This document shows positions 8,146 through 16,366 of a stretch of 62,632 bases of DNA, one piece after another (position 1 is the first letter of the stretch; each line of letters opens with the position of its first letter). A program made the translations under genes and the position numbers. Under the pieces are notes generated by a model, which worked only from the letters and a program-made list of their open reading frames with translations, did no database searches and had not been told where the DNA came from. The stretch is from Candidatus Latescibacterota bacterium (lineage in GTDB: Bacteria > JAAXHH01), in contig JAJEHX010000044.1 in NCBI GenBank assembly GCA_022823465.1, positions 1-62,632 of the forward strand. Direction: 5' to 3'.

Positions 8146-9252
8146 ATGACGACAGGGCTTATCGGCAGGCGCATCAAGGCGTTACGAGAGAAACGCGGGC
8201 TCTCTCAAGAGCGTGTAGCGGAGATCTTCGGCTTCAGGGACCGGCAGACCGTATCGGCTATCGAGACGGGCGCCAGACGCGTGACGGCGGAGGAACTGCT
8301 GCTCGCTGTCGAAAGTCTGGACGCTCCGCTCGATTACTTTACCGACCCGTTCCTGCTTGCGGGCGAAGGACGCTTCTCCTGGCGCCAGACCCGCGTCGAC
8401 GTTGAGCGGCTCGAAGCCTGTGAACAAAGCGCCGGCCGCTGGATTGGCGCGTTCCGCAGCCTGGCGCCACAGGTCGGATACGAAACCCGGTTGATGCGGC
8501 GGGCGCTCAGACTCACCCGCCGTGCGCGTTTCGAGGACGCCATGGCGGCCGGCGAGCGGTTTGTCACCGAATTCGACCTCGGCGAAGTCCCCGCCGTGCG
8601 TCTCGTGGAGGTCATGGAACGCGAACTCGGCATCCTGGTGCTCATGATGGATACCGAGCGCGGTATCTCGGGCGCGGCCTGCCGCCTGCCCGAACTCGAC
8701 GCGGTGCTGATCGCGCGACGTGAAGTCATCGGACGCCGTCACTTCGATCTCGCCCATGAGCTGTTTCATATCCTGACCTGGGATGCGATGCCGCCCAGGC
8801 ACACCGAGGAAGTGATGGAGACCGGAGGCAACCGCGCCGAGCAACTTACCAACAATTTCGCGGCGGCGGTTCTGATGCCGGCCGCCACCCTGGCGAGGTT
8901 TGGAAGCTGGTCGGACCTCGCCGAAGAAAAGTTGATCCGGAGACTCCACACGGTGGCGAACGAGTTGCGCGTGACGGCCTCGGCGCTAAGATGGCGGCTG
9001 GTCGCACTCGACAGATTGAAACCTGTGGTTGCGCGTTCCCTGCCGGATGCGGCATTGCGCAACAACAGACCAGACATCGCCGAGAACATACCGCCCGCCC
9101 TGTTCTCGAAACCCTTCATGGAGGTGCTCGGACTTGCGATCGATAGGGGATGCGTCTCGGTGCGTGGTGTTGCCGGTTTGCTCGAACTGAACATCGAGGA
9201 TCTCGTAGACCTCTTCGCAGCACATGGCGTCCAGTGTGCAATCGACTTGTGA
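8146..9252 (+). CDS. XRE-family HTH / ImmA-IrrE metallopeptidase fusion (probable antitoxin-regulator)
   Basis: The 368-residue product has an N-terminal XRE helix-turn-helix (residues 7-60, LREKRGLSQERVAEIFGF). A Zn-peptidase of the ImmA/IrrE family (COG2856) follows, with H204-E-L-F-H208 and a downstream glutamate at 232 (NRAEQLTNNFAAAVLMP). ATG 8146 has GGGAGGG upstream. Six bases separate its stop from the PIN gene, indicating one operon. In the family, ImmA cleaves its cognate repressor; HTH-COG2856 proteins also occur as antitoxins in predicted type II toxin-antitoxin pairs. Here it probably represses the operon through the ATATTGNATAT sites and controls the PIN protein. Confidence 0.9.
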   Translation: MTTGLIGRRIKALREKRGLSQERVAEIFGFRDRQTVSAIETGARRVTAEELLLAVESLDAPLDYFTDPFLLAGEGRFSWRQTRVDVERLEACEQSAGRWIGAFRSLAPQVGYETRLMRRALRLTRRARFEDAMAAGERFVTEFDLGEVPAVRLVEVMERELGILVLMMDTERGISGAACRLPELDAVLIARREVIGRRHFDLAHELFHILTWDAMPPRHTEEVMETGGNRAEQLTNNFAAAVLMPAATLARFGSWSDLAEEKLIRRLHTVANELRVTASALRWRLVALDRLKPVVARSLPDAALRNNRPDIAENIPPALFSKPFMEVLGLAIDRGCVSVRGVAGLLELNIEDLVDLFAAHGVQCAIDL

Positions 9253-9258
9253 GGCGTC

Positions 9259-9765
9259 ATGGCTCGGCATCAGGGTATCGTGCTGGTCGATACGAACGTC
9301 ATACTGGAAGCCCACCGGACTGGTTCGTGGCGAGCGTTGACTGGTGGCTACCCTCTGGAAACCGTCGAGGATTGCGTCTATGAAACGCAGGCGGGCTTCC
9401 AGCTCCGCCGGTCAGAGCTGCGTATCGACGCAGGCGAATTGCGAGATTCCCTGAATGCGGTCCATCCGGTTGGAAACAGCGAACGCGCGGGGTTGGCCGT
9501 TCGTATAACCGATATCAAGCTGGACAGGGGAGAGGCGTCGCTTTGGGCGCATGCACTGAGCAGGACCGATGCATGGGTCTTATGCGGACCGGACAAGGCA
9601 AGTCTTCGTTGCGGCGTCCGGCTTGGGTTCCGGGAGCGGTTGGTGTCGCTCGAGGAACTCCTCAATGATGTAGGATACCGGTCAAGAACCACCCTGCATC
9701 CAGCGTATACGAGGCGTTGGCACAAGAGGGTACTCGGCGAGATACTTCTCATGGAGAGGGATTAA
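9259..9765 (+). CDS. PIN-domain-like putative RNase toxin paired with XRE-ImmA
   Basis: The 168-residue product opens with a PIN signature (GIVLVDTNVILEAHRTG, Asp11). It has a second acidic patch at LDRGEASLWAHAL (Asp89, Glu92) and an aspartate at VLCGPDKASL (Asp112) near the position of the third catalytic acid. PIN proteins are Mg-dependent ribonucleases and the usual VapC-type toxins. It is longer than typical VapC (about 130 residues), with an extra C-terminal segment. It lies six bases after the XRE-ImmA gene, so the two probably act together. Its 3' end overlaps the convergent PhyH gene by four bases. Confidence 0.75.
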   Translation: MARHQGIVLVDTNVILEAHRTGSWRALTGGYPLETVEDCVYETQAGFQLRRSELRIDAGELRDSLNAVHPVGNSERAGLAVRITDIKLDRGEASLWAHALSRTDAWVLCGPDKASLRCGVRLGFRERLVSLEELLNDVGYRSRTTLHPAYTRRWHKRVLGEILLMERD

Positions 9766-10541
9766 CCCACTCCCGCCCGGTCCGCGGCGCGCACATGCTC
9801 CGCGTAGTCGTCGCTCCGGAAGTAGGCGCTGTCCAGGTTGTCCGTCTCCGTGGTCACTTTGGCGGTGGCCCAGTGGGTCGCGTAGCCGCGCCGCCAGCGG
9901 TCCGACGTATTGCGGCGCGACGAGTGGAGGGTTTCCGAGTGGTGCAGCACCACGCCGCCCTTGCGCACCGGCGCCGCGGCCTCGTTCTCCCAGTCGATCA
10001 GATCGTCCGGCGGAGCCAGGTTGTAGGGCTGGCCGGGGACCTCCACGTGGTCGATGATCCCCTTCTTGTGCGAACCGGAGATGTAACGGAGGCAGCCGTT
10101 CTCCTCGTCCACGTCGTCGAGGGCGATCCAGGCCGTGATCACGTGGCCGCCCGGCGTGCACCGGAAGTAGAAGTTGTCCTGGTGGTAGGGTTTCTCGGAG
10201 CCGAACCGCGGCGGTTTCATGAAGAGCTGGTCGCTCTTGAGCAGGGGTTCTTCACCGGTAATCCGCCGGATCACGTCACGAAGCCGGCCGTCCAGGGCGA
10301 AGTTACGAAACACCGGGTGGCGAAGATAGGGACTGTCGATCTTCCGGGGCGCGGTCTCGCCTGATTCGGACCGGTCCAGCAGATAGCCCTCCATGGATTC
10401 CTCGACGTCGATGGCATCCGCAGTTTCAAGGGCCAGCCGGGCGACCTCATCCGTTTCTTCCGGCGCGAACACCCCTTCGACCACCAGCCATCCGTTCCGG
10501 TGGAATGTACGGACCTGTTCTTCGCTGATCATTTTGCTCAT
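9762..10541 (-). CDS. Phytanoyl-CoA dioxygenase family protein (PhyH 2)
   Basis: This 259-residue Fe(II)/2-oxoglutarate oxygenase has the triad His120 and Asp122 (PYHQDNFYF) with distal His206 (ETLHSSRRNTS), and a DDVDEENGCLRYISGSHK core. Its ATG overlaps the TGA of the upstream HpcH aldolase (ATGA), so it is the last gene of a three-gene operon of Tat-aminotransferase, aldolase and oxygenase. That context suggests it oxidises an amino or keto acid-related compound, but the substrate cannot be read from sequence. Confidence 0.92.
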   Translation of the reverse strand: MSKMISEEQVRTFHRNGWLVVEGVFAPEETDEVARLALETADAIDVEESMEGYLLDRSESGETAPRKIDSPYLRHPVFRNFALDGRLRDVIRRITGEEPLLKSDQLFMKPPRFGSEKPYHQDNFYFRCTPGGHVITAWIALDDVDEENGCLRYISGSHKKGIIDHVEVPGQPYNLAPPDDLIDWENEAAAPVRKGGVVLHHSETLHSSRRNTSDRWRRGYATHWATAKVTTETDNLDSAYFRSDDYAEHVRAADRAGVG

Positions 10542-11302
10542 CCGTTCCGCAGGGTGTCCAGGTTCTCCTGCAGCACCCGCATGCCGTAGCCCATGGGCGT
10601 GCCGACGTTGATGTACCGATAGCCCCAGTCGATCTTCTGCTGGATTTCTTCCATGCCGTCCAGCGTCGTGCCCGCCACGATCCCCGTGCCTTGGAGGCGC
10701 TTCGGCACGTCCCGCATAATGTCCTGCACTTCCTTCGATTCAATCTGGGTGATCACGCCCAGGGTGGCGGACAGGTCCGTGGGACCGACGAAGAGCACGT
10801 CGATGCCCTCGACCTGCATGATCTCGTCGAGGTTCTCGTAGGCTTCCAGGCTTTCGATCTGGAGCACGAGGACGGTCTCGTCATTGGCGGTCCTGACCAC
10901 GTGGTTGAAATCCAGGCCCGCCATCATGGCCCAGTACGGCGAAATGCCCCGGTTTCCCTCCGGCGCGTACCGGGCGTACTGTACGGCTCGCTCCGCCTCT
11001 TCAGCGGTGTTTACCTGGGGAATCATGACGGCCACGGCACCGATGTCATAAGCCTTCTTGACGAGGGCGGGATCGTTCCAGGCGATGCGGATCATGGGCG
11101 CCACGTCGTTCCGGCGCGCGATGACCGGGACCATGTCCAGCCCCTCGATCCAAATGGACGAATGTTCCGCGTCGATCCAGAGAAAGTCGATGTCTGAATT
11201 GCACACCTGGGATGCCATGAACGAGGTGGGGGCGGGCAGCACCGTGCCCAGCAGCAGTTCGCCGCCACGAATGCGCTGTTTCAGCGGATTGGGATATTTC
11301 AT
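10538..11302 (-). CDS. HpcH/HpaI family class II aldolase (2-oxo-acid aldolase)
   Basis: The 254-residue TIM-barrel protein resembles 4-hydroxy-2-oxo-heptanedioate and 2-keto-3-deoxy-sugar-acid aldolases. Typical signatures are visible: FLWIDAEHSS near residue 42 (base and ligand region), then VAVMIPQVNTAEEAERAV and YAPEGNRGISPY, VLQIESLEAYENLDEI with a metal-ligand glutamate, and DVLFVGPTDLSATLG with an aspartate. The family cleaves or makes C-C bonds of 2-oxo acids using a divalent metal. It starts directly after the stop of the aminotransferase gene and overlaps the PhyH gene by four bases, so the three are almost certainly cotranscribed. Confidence 0.92.
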   Translation of the reverse strand: MKYPNPLKQRIRGGELLLGTVLPAPTSFMASQVCNSDIDFLWIDAEHSSIWIEGLDMVPVIARRNDVAPMIRIAWNDPALVKKAYDIGAVAVMIPQVNTAEEAERAVQYARYAPEGNRGISPYWAMMAGLDFNHVVRTANDETVLVLQIESLEAYENLDEIMQVEGIDVLFVGPTDLSATLGVITQIESKEVQDIMRDVPKRLQGTGIVAGTTLDGMEEIQQKIDWGYRYINVGTPMGYGMRVLQENLDTLRNG

Positions 11303-12463
11303 CTACGGCGCGCTCCGCTCCCGCTTGAAGGCGGAGATGAAGGCCTCGTTCTCGCGGGGCAGGCCGACGGAAATGCGCATGAAGCCTTCCATGTCGAAGG
11401 CCTGCCGGACGTACACCTTCTTCTCCCACAGGCGGTCGATCAGCGTATTCACGTTGGGGCCGACCTCGACGGTGACGAAGATCGTCTGCGTGCGTATGGG
11501 GCTGTATCCCATGGCCTCCAGCTCTTCGTAGAGAAAGGCTTTCCCCTGGCGGGTGATCTCCACGGTGCGGCGCACGTGTTCCTGGTCCTCCAGCGCGGCC
11601 AGCGCCGCCACGGTCGACAGGGTGTTCTTGTTGAGCAGGCCGATGCTGAACCGCTGCATGCGTTCCAGGAGGGCGGGGTGGGCCACGCCGTAACCGACGC
11701 GCATGCCGCCGAGGCCGTAGGCCTTCGAGAAGGTCCTGGATACGAGCAGGTTCTCGACTTCCTTCGTCAGGGGGATCATGGACGGATAATCGGGATCGTC
11801 CACGAACTGTATATACGCTTCGTCGACGCAGACGATGACGTCCTTCGGCATCGCCCGGATCGTCCGTTCCAGTTCCGCGGCGTCGAGGATCTGGCCCGTG
11901 GGATTGTTCGGATTGCAGATGCTGACGATCCGCGTGTTTTCGTCCACGGCCGCCAGCATGGCCGGCAGGTCCATCTGCCAGTGCCCGGTCAGCGGTACCC
12001 GCTTGACGGCCTGTCCGAGTTCCTCGGCGGTCCTCGGGATGGACCGGTAGGATGGAAAAGCGGTGACCGCGTTTCCCGGCCGGTCCCAGAAAGCGGCGAG
12101 CGTCGCCGTCAACAGGATTTCCGACGACCCGACGCCCGTGAAGACCGTCTCGGGGTCGACGCCGTGGTGGGCCCCAAGGGCTTCCTCCAACTCGAAATGC
12201 ATGGTGTAGCGGTTCATGCCGAACATCTTGCCGGCCACGGCCTCGATAGCCCGGTGCGAAGCGCCCAGCGGGTTTTCGTTGATGCTGAGCTGTACCAAAA
12301 GCGGATCGTCGAGTCCGACGCCGTTCACCTGCATCGTCCCGGACCCGTTGACCATCTGGGCTGCCGCTTCCCAGACCGGCGTGCCCATCAGCGTCACGCC
12401 CGCGCCGCCCAGCACGGTGTTGCGCAGGAAACTGCGCCGGTTCATGTCCTGTGCTTCAGCCAT
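11303..12463 (-). CDS. Tat-exported class I/II aminotransferase (histidinol-phosphate aminotransferase-like)
   Basis: The 386-residue PLP enzyme resembles HisC: SINENPLGAS near the start of the fold, CNPNNPTG in the large domain, CVDEAYIQF, and the Schiff-base lysine in SRTFSKAYGLGGMRVGY. In front of this is a twin-arginine signal (NRRSFLRNTVLGGAGVTLMG), so the folded, cofactor-loaded enzyme should be exported. GGAGG precedes ATG 12463. It heads the operon with the HpcH aldolase and PhyH 2. A periplasmic transaminase cannot be part of cytosolic histidine biosynthesis, so HisC activity is unlikely and a catabolic or modifying role is more plausible. Confidence 0.9.
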   Translation of the reverse strand: MAEAQDMNRRSFLRNTVLGGAGVTLMGTPVWEAAAQMVNGSGTMQVNGVGLDDPLLVQLSINENPLGASHRAIEAVAGKMFGMNRYTMHFELEEALGAHHGVDPETVFTGVGSSEILLTATLAAFWDRPGNAVTAFPSYRSIPRTAEELGQAVKRVPLTGHWQMDLPAMLAAVDENTRIVSICNPNNPTGQILDAAELERTIRAMPKDVIVCVDEAYIQFVDDPDYPSMIPLTKEVENLLVSRTFSKAYGLGGMRVGYGVAHPALLERMQRFSIGLLNKNTLSTVAALAALEDQEHVRRTVEITRQGKAFLYEELEAMGYSPIRTQTIFVTVEVGPNVNTLIDRLWEKKVYVRQAFDMEGFMRISVGLPRENEAFISAFKRERSAP

Positions 12464-12510
12464 GACTGCCTCCGTATTCGATGGCGATCAGATTGGATGT
12501 GATATCGTGT

Positions 12511-12541
12511 AAAATAAGCGGCGAGAACGGTGGAAAGTCAA
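12511..12541 (-). promoter_or_regulatory. Possible promoter of the aminotransferase-aldolase-PhyH operon
   Basis: On the minus strand TTGACT (12541-12536) is followed by TTATTT or TATTTT with an 18-19 bp spacer, about 50 bp before ATG 12463. The spacer is slightly long. Confidence 0.4.
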
Positions 12542-12566
12542 AGTTTCTTTTAGCCTTGATTTGGCC

Positions 12567-12595
12567 TTGAAAAGAACACGCGATATGGGTACACT
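12567..12595 (+). promoter_or_regulatory. Promoter of the amidohydrolase gene
   Basis: TTGAAA at 12567-12572, a 17-bp spacer and TACACT at 12590-12595 form a sigma-70-like promoter about 110 bp upstream of ATG 12707. With the facing element at 12511-12541 it makes the 12464-12706 gap a divergent promoter region. Confidence 0.5.
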
Positions 12596-12706
12596 GAACC
12601 GTCTCACACGACATTACACCGCAATTTCCGGCTTCACGCGGCCGGTGTTGCGCCGCATGCGCGGTTATGGCACGAGGGTTTCGATTCATCATTGCGAGGA
12701 GCGACC

Positions 12707-13711
12707 ATGAGCAAGATTGAATACCAGGATTTCGACCGGGGCATATGGGACGAGGAACTGGCCGGTTTCGTGCCGGGAACCGTCTACGACATGCATGTGC
12801 ACATGTGGTCGGAGCGGCATCGAGGAAAGCTCCCTCCAGGCCCCACCGGACTGCGGCTGGAGATCGATTACCAGGACCACCTGGCCTGGGCGGAGAAGCT
12901 GTATCCGGGCCGCAAGATGCACTACCTGGTCCTCGGCACGCCGATTCCCGGGGGGATCGACACGGAAGGCCATAACGACTGGATGGCCGAGGAGATGAAG
13001 CAGGACCCCGAGTCGGGCATCAACATGATGGTCACGCCCGACATGAGCCCCGAATACGTGGCCGCGCAGGTGAAAAAGCACGGCTTCCTGGGCCTGAAGC
13101 CGTACCGGACCTTCGCACCGGATCCCACCCACTGCCGCATTCAGGACTTCCTGCCCGAATCCTTCATCGAAGTGGCCCACGATCTCGGACTCGCCATCAC
13201 CATGCACATGTCCAAGCCCGATGGACCGGCGGACCCGGACAACCAGAAGGACCTGGCCTACTACACGAAGCAATACCCCCGCGCCCAGTGGATCCTCGCC
13301 CATTGCGCCCGGGCCTTCAACGCCTTCATGATGGAACGGGCCATCCACTTTCTCACGGACCTGCCGAACATCTGGTACGACACCTCGGCCGTGAACGACC
13401 TCTATTCGCAGTACCTGCTGATGAGATACGAGGACCGCTCGCGCGTCATGTTCGGCTCGGACAACGTGGTGGCGGGCTGCGCCCGAGGCAAGTACGTCAC
13501 CTACGGGCGGGCGTGGACCTACTACGAGGGCACGACGGAGACGACGCCTCACTGCGATTCGAGGGCGACGCTGGTCATCTACGAACAGTTGCGGCAGGAA
13601 AAACAGGTGGCGGATATGCTGGGCCTGACGACACAGGAGATCGAGGACCATTTCTCCGGCAACGCCCGGCGGTTCCTGCGGGAAGTCCGCGGCCGGCAGG
13701 ACTGGCGGTGA
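12707..13711 (+). CDS. Amidohydrolase family protein (COG2159-type metal-dependent hydrolase/decarboxylase)
   Basis: The product is 334 residues from ATG 12707, with GAGGAG upstream; an in-frame TTG at 12692 is rejected. It has the metal-binding YDMHVHMW motif near residue 30, a histidine at AITMHMSKP, a histidine at WILAHCARAFN and an aspartate in VMFGSDNVVAG. This order matches the amidohydrolase_2 family that includes ACMSD-like decarboxylases and related hydrolases. No signal peptide is visible. A second, different amidohydrolase_2 protein lies at 47525-48643. The substrate is unknown; carboxylate-containing ring or lactone compounds are typical for the family. Confidence 0.88.
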   Translation: MSKIEYQDFDRGIWDEELAGFVPGTVYDMHVHMWSERHRGKLPPGPTGLRLEIDYQDHLAWAEKLYPGRKMHYLVLGTPIPGGIDTEGHNDWMAEEMKQDPESGINMMVTPDMSPEYVAAQVKKHGFLGLKPYRTFAPDPTHCRIQDFLPESFIEVAHDLGLAITMHMSKPDGPADPDNQKDLAYYTKQYPRAQWILAHCARAFNAFMMERAIHFLTDLPNIWYDTSAVNDLYSQYLLMRYEDRSRVMFGSDNVVAGCARGKYVTYGRAWTYYEGTTETTPHCDSRATLVIYEQLRQEKQVADMLGLTTQEIEDHFSGNARRFLREVRGRQDWR

Positions 13712-13733
13712 GCGCGCGCAGCGCGGCCGCGCT

Positions 13734-14585
13734 CTAACCCCGCGACGGCTCCGCCATACGCAGCCTGGCCTTGCGTACCTCCTCCACAAGGTGGTCCTGG
13801 TGGGCCAGGGGCTGTTCCAGGTGTTTCATGCGCGCCGGGCCAGCCGTCTCCAGCATGGCCTCGCCGTAGACGCTGTCGAGCCAGAACCGTGCGGCAGCGG
13901 CGATCTCGTTCTTCAGGATCGGGATATCCTCATCGGCAAACCGGGCCGTGCAGTTGACCGTGAACATCCTGCGCCGATCGCCCCCGCCCCAGGCGCTGTG
14001 CTTGGTATTCTGGTTGAACACGACAATGTCGCCGGGCCGCGTCTCGAGGGCCACCGCGGGTACCTCCCAGCCTTCGACACCCCAGTTCTCCCCCGACTTT
14101 CTGATCTGGGATTCCAGCGATTCGGCATAGGCGTCGCCCCACCGGTGACTGCCCGGGATCACGCGCAACGCACCCGATTCCCGCGTCAGGGGATCAAGAT
14201 AGAAAGCCATCTTGTAGTAGATACGGGGCGGCGCGCCGCGCATCTTACCCGACCAGTCCGTGTCCGAATGCCACCGCGTATCGTCCACGTAGAAATTCCC
14301 GTCGCTGCCCAGGTACACAAAGTCGTCCCCCAGGAGGCTGCTGAATATCCCGTTGACGCGAGGGTCGTCGATGAGCGCGGACAGCACGGGATGCTGGTCG
14401 ATGAAGGGCACGATGCAGGACCTGGCCGTGCCGTCGTGGGGCTTGCCGTCATGACCGCCGCCGCGCTCGGCCCAGACGGCCTCGAAGGCGCCTGTAATTC
14501 CGTCGATCCGGTCCTTCAACAGCCCGGGAAAGCCGAGGAAGCCGAAGGTCTCCATGAACGCCAGTTGTTCTTTCGTCAGTCGCAT
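13734..14585 (-). CDS. Phytanoyl-CoA dioxygenase family protein (PhyH 3)
   Basis: This 283-residue Fe(II)/2-oxoglutarate oxygenase has the triad His106 and Asp108 (RWHSDTDW) and distal His196 (NTKHSAWGGGDRRRM), with RVIPGSHRWG at 141. A GGAGA-type site precedes ATG 14585. It is convergent with the amidohydrolase and separated from it by 22 bases. The C-terminal 60 residues form an extra helical extension absent from the shorter paralogues here. The 225-bp gap upstream (14586-14810) is AT-richer and has no gene. Confidence 0.92.
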   Translation of the reverse strand: MRLTKEQLAFMETFGFLGFPGLLKDRIDGITGAFEAVWAERGGGHDGKPHDGTARSCIVPFIDQHPVLSALIDDPRVNGIFSSLLGDDFVYLGSDGNFYVDDTRWHSDTDWSGKMRGAPPRIYYKMAFYLDPLTRESGALRVIPGSHRWGDAYAESLESQIRKSGENWGVEGWEVPAVALETRPGDIVVFNQNTKHSAWGGGDRRRMFTVNCTARFADEDIPILKNEIAAAARFWLDSVYGEAMLETAGPARMKHLEQPLAHQDHLVEEVRKARLRMAEPSRG

Positions 14586-14810
14586 AGCCTGTTCTCCGCA
14601 ATGGGCCGCTGTGTCAGTGCCGTTTGAGCTTGTAAGAGTTCGATGAAACCGCTAAAATCTGAATATACAGTTTTTCCATACAAACGCCCCTGAAATGTAA
14701 CTGTTCAAACATGCCTTGCGAAATTCTTTACGAGATGCTCAGACTATATGACGACTGTTTGGGTGTTACGACGTGACTGCTAGAATTGCATAATACCTGA
14801 GGATATCGTT

Positions 14811-15107
14811 ATGACTGTTTTTGTCATTATACCCTTACAGCAAGATTCGCAAGGGGTGCGGCAAGTACTCGAAAGGCTGCTGACGCACAAAGACGACAAC
14901 TTGAAACTATATCCGACTGACCAACTCCAAAATGTGTTCTTTGTAGCCTACACCGGCACTACATCCGAGTTAGAGTCATTACTGGAATACGGGAAAGACA
15001 GTATTTGCGCTGCGATTATACCCATCGTTCAAATATCCGGATACGGTCCGACCAGCCTGAAACAATGGATTGTTCACTATGAGCGAGCAGGGCAGGCTCG
15101 ACACTGA
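14811..15107 (+). CDS. Small hypothetical protein, first gene of an AT-rich pair
   Basis: The 98-residue product starts MTVFVIIPLQQDSQ and has no recognised domain. GAGGAT precedes ATG 14811. It has alternating beta/alpha-like segments (VFFVAYTGTTSELESLLEYG and AAIIPIVQISGYG), compatible with a small alpha/beta protein. Its 3' end overlaps the next gene by 29 bases in another frame, so the two are probably translated together. Base composition is AT-richer than the neighbouring catabolic genes, suggesting acquired DNA. Confidence 0.65.
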   Translation: MTVFVIIPLQQDSQGVRQVLERLLTHKDDNLKLYPTDQLQNVFFVAYTGTTSELESLLEYGKDSICAAIIPIVQISGYGPTSLKQWIVHYERAGQARH

Positions 15108-15336
15108 AACTCGATTCGATATCGGTCGAGTGAAAGAAGATATCGATTTGCTTCTCGGAGAGGTATTTCACCGTGAAGGCAGTGTTCGAGACCGACTGAT
15201 CACAATAGAAACATCGCTAAAAAGCCTTAACTTTCGTCTTGGTATCCTGACGTGGGCGATAGGGCTGCTGGTTTTACTTGTAGGGAGCGTCTTTGCCGGT
15301 GTCGTTAAGATGGCGTTCTTTGACGTGCCTCAATAA
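15079..15336 (+). CDS. Small membrane-anchored coiled-coil protein, second gene of the AT-rich pair
   Basis: The product is 85 residues from ATG 15079; a TTG at 15070 is the alternative. The first 55 residues are charged and helical (VKEDIDLLLGEVFHREGSV, then ETSLKSLN), suiting a coiled coil. One strong transmembrane helix follows (LGILTWAIGLLVLLVGSVFA) with a short tail. The layout resembles small haemolysin-XhlA-like or signalling adaptor proteins, but there is no sequence-level identification. It overlaps the preceding ORF. Confidence 0.65.
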   Translation: MSEQGRLDTETRFDIGRVKEDIDLLLGEVFHREGSVRDRLITIETSLKSLNFRLGILTWAIGLLVLLVGSVFAGVVKMAFFDVPQ

Positions 15337-15433
15337 GACCGGCTAAAGCCATACACCCACAACAGGTATTCACTGCCCCGCCATTGAGCGTCGTCTCTCG
15401 GGACCGTGCCGGGGCTTTGTAAGGAGCAACCCG

Positions 15434-16366
15434 ATGCGACGATTTACCCGAACCCCTTACCTGTCCGGCCCGGACGACCCTGCATACCGTGAGATACGGG
15501 GCGTACTCGAACCTGGAGAGCCGGTCCAGGTGGAGACCTACGGCGGCCACGACCAGGACTATCTCGCCAAGAAGGACCTGCGGGCCGGAGCGGTCATGGA
15601 CGTGGATCCCTACCGCCACTCCCGTCCGTGCGGTCCCTTCCATATCGAGGGGATCGAGGCCGGAGACTGGGTGTCCGTGGAAATCATCGACATGGAAGTC
15701 GGCGCCTACGGATTCTATCGCAACGGCGGCCCTCACTGGGGCAGCCTGCGCCTCATCGCGCCGGTGCGGGACGGGCTCGTCCACTTCCCGCCCGACTTCG
15801 TGGTCCCGGTGCGGCCCATGATCGGCGTCGTCCAGTTGGAATCGGTGGCGCTCCACCAGATCGACACGGGCGGCAACATGGATTTCAACGCGATACAGCC
15901 GGGAAGCACGGTGCACATCAAGGCGCAGAAGCCGGGGGGACTGCTGACTCTGGGCGACGTGCACGCGCGAATGGGGGACGGCGAGCTGACGGGCACGGGC
16001 GTGGAAATCGATTCGACAATCACGATGCGGGTGGACAAATCGCCCGGGTTTCCGTGCAGCGCGCCAGTGGTGGAGAAGACCCGGATCGTGGAGTCGCAGG
16101 AAGAGTACCTGACCAGCGGACAGGGTTACAACTGGGAGGAGGCCGTCAAGATCGCCTGGAGTGAAATGAACGCCCTGATCGCGGATCGGTACGATACCAC
16201 CGTGGAATACGCCAATCTCATCGTCGGCACCATAGCCGACGCCCGGCCGGGCTACTCGGCCGGCCTGCTTAACCGCCGGGGCAACGCGGACGAGCACGCG
16301 TACGTAACCTGCCAGATGGCGGTGACGAAGGAGCTGCGGAGAACGGGGACGCCCTACGTGCCCTAA
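15434..16366 (+). CDS. Acetamidase/formamidase family protein, copy 1
   Basis: The 310-residue product matches the FmdA/AmdA fold: IEAGDWVSVEIIDMEVG, MIGVVQLESVALHQIDTGGN with MDFNAI, and LLTLGDVHARMGDGELTGTG. The family hydrolyses formamide or short amides in the cytosol, and some members have other substrates. AAGGAG lies upstream of ATG 15434. It overlaps the convergent transporter gene by four bases. A second homologue with a long tail lies at 23364-25289; the two share the LGDV-GDG core but are otherwise diverged. Confidence 0.9.
   Translation: MRRFTRTPYLSGPDDPAYREIRGVLEPGEPVQVETYGGHDQDYLAKKDLRAGAVMDVDPYRHSRPCGPFHIEGIEAGDWVSVEIIDMEVGAYGFYRNGGPHWGSLRLIAPVRDGLVHFPPDFVVPVRPMIGVVQLESVALHQIDTGGNMDFNAIQPGSTVHIKAQKPGGLLTLGDVHARMGDGELTGTGVEIDSTITMRVDKSPGFPCSAPVVEKTRIVESQEEYLTSGQGYNWEEAVKIAWSEMNALIADRYDTTVEYANLIVGTIADARPGYSAGLLNRRGNADEHAYVTCQMAVTKELRRTGTPYVP

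Noticed and set aside
11303-12463. Histidine biosynthesis gene hisC
   Set aside because: The PLP fold is HisC-like, but the Tat signal and operon context (aldolase, oxygenase) do not fit a cytosolic biosynthetic enzyme, so no symbol was given.
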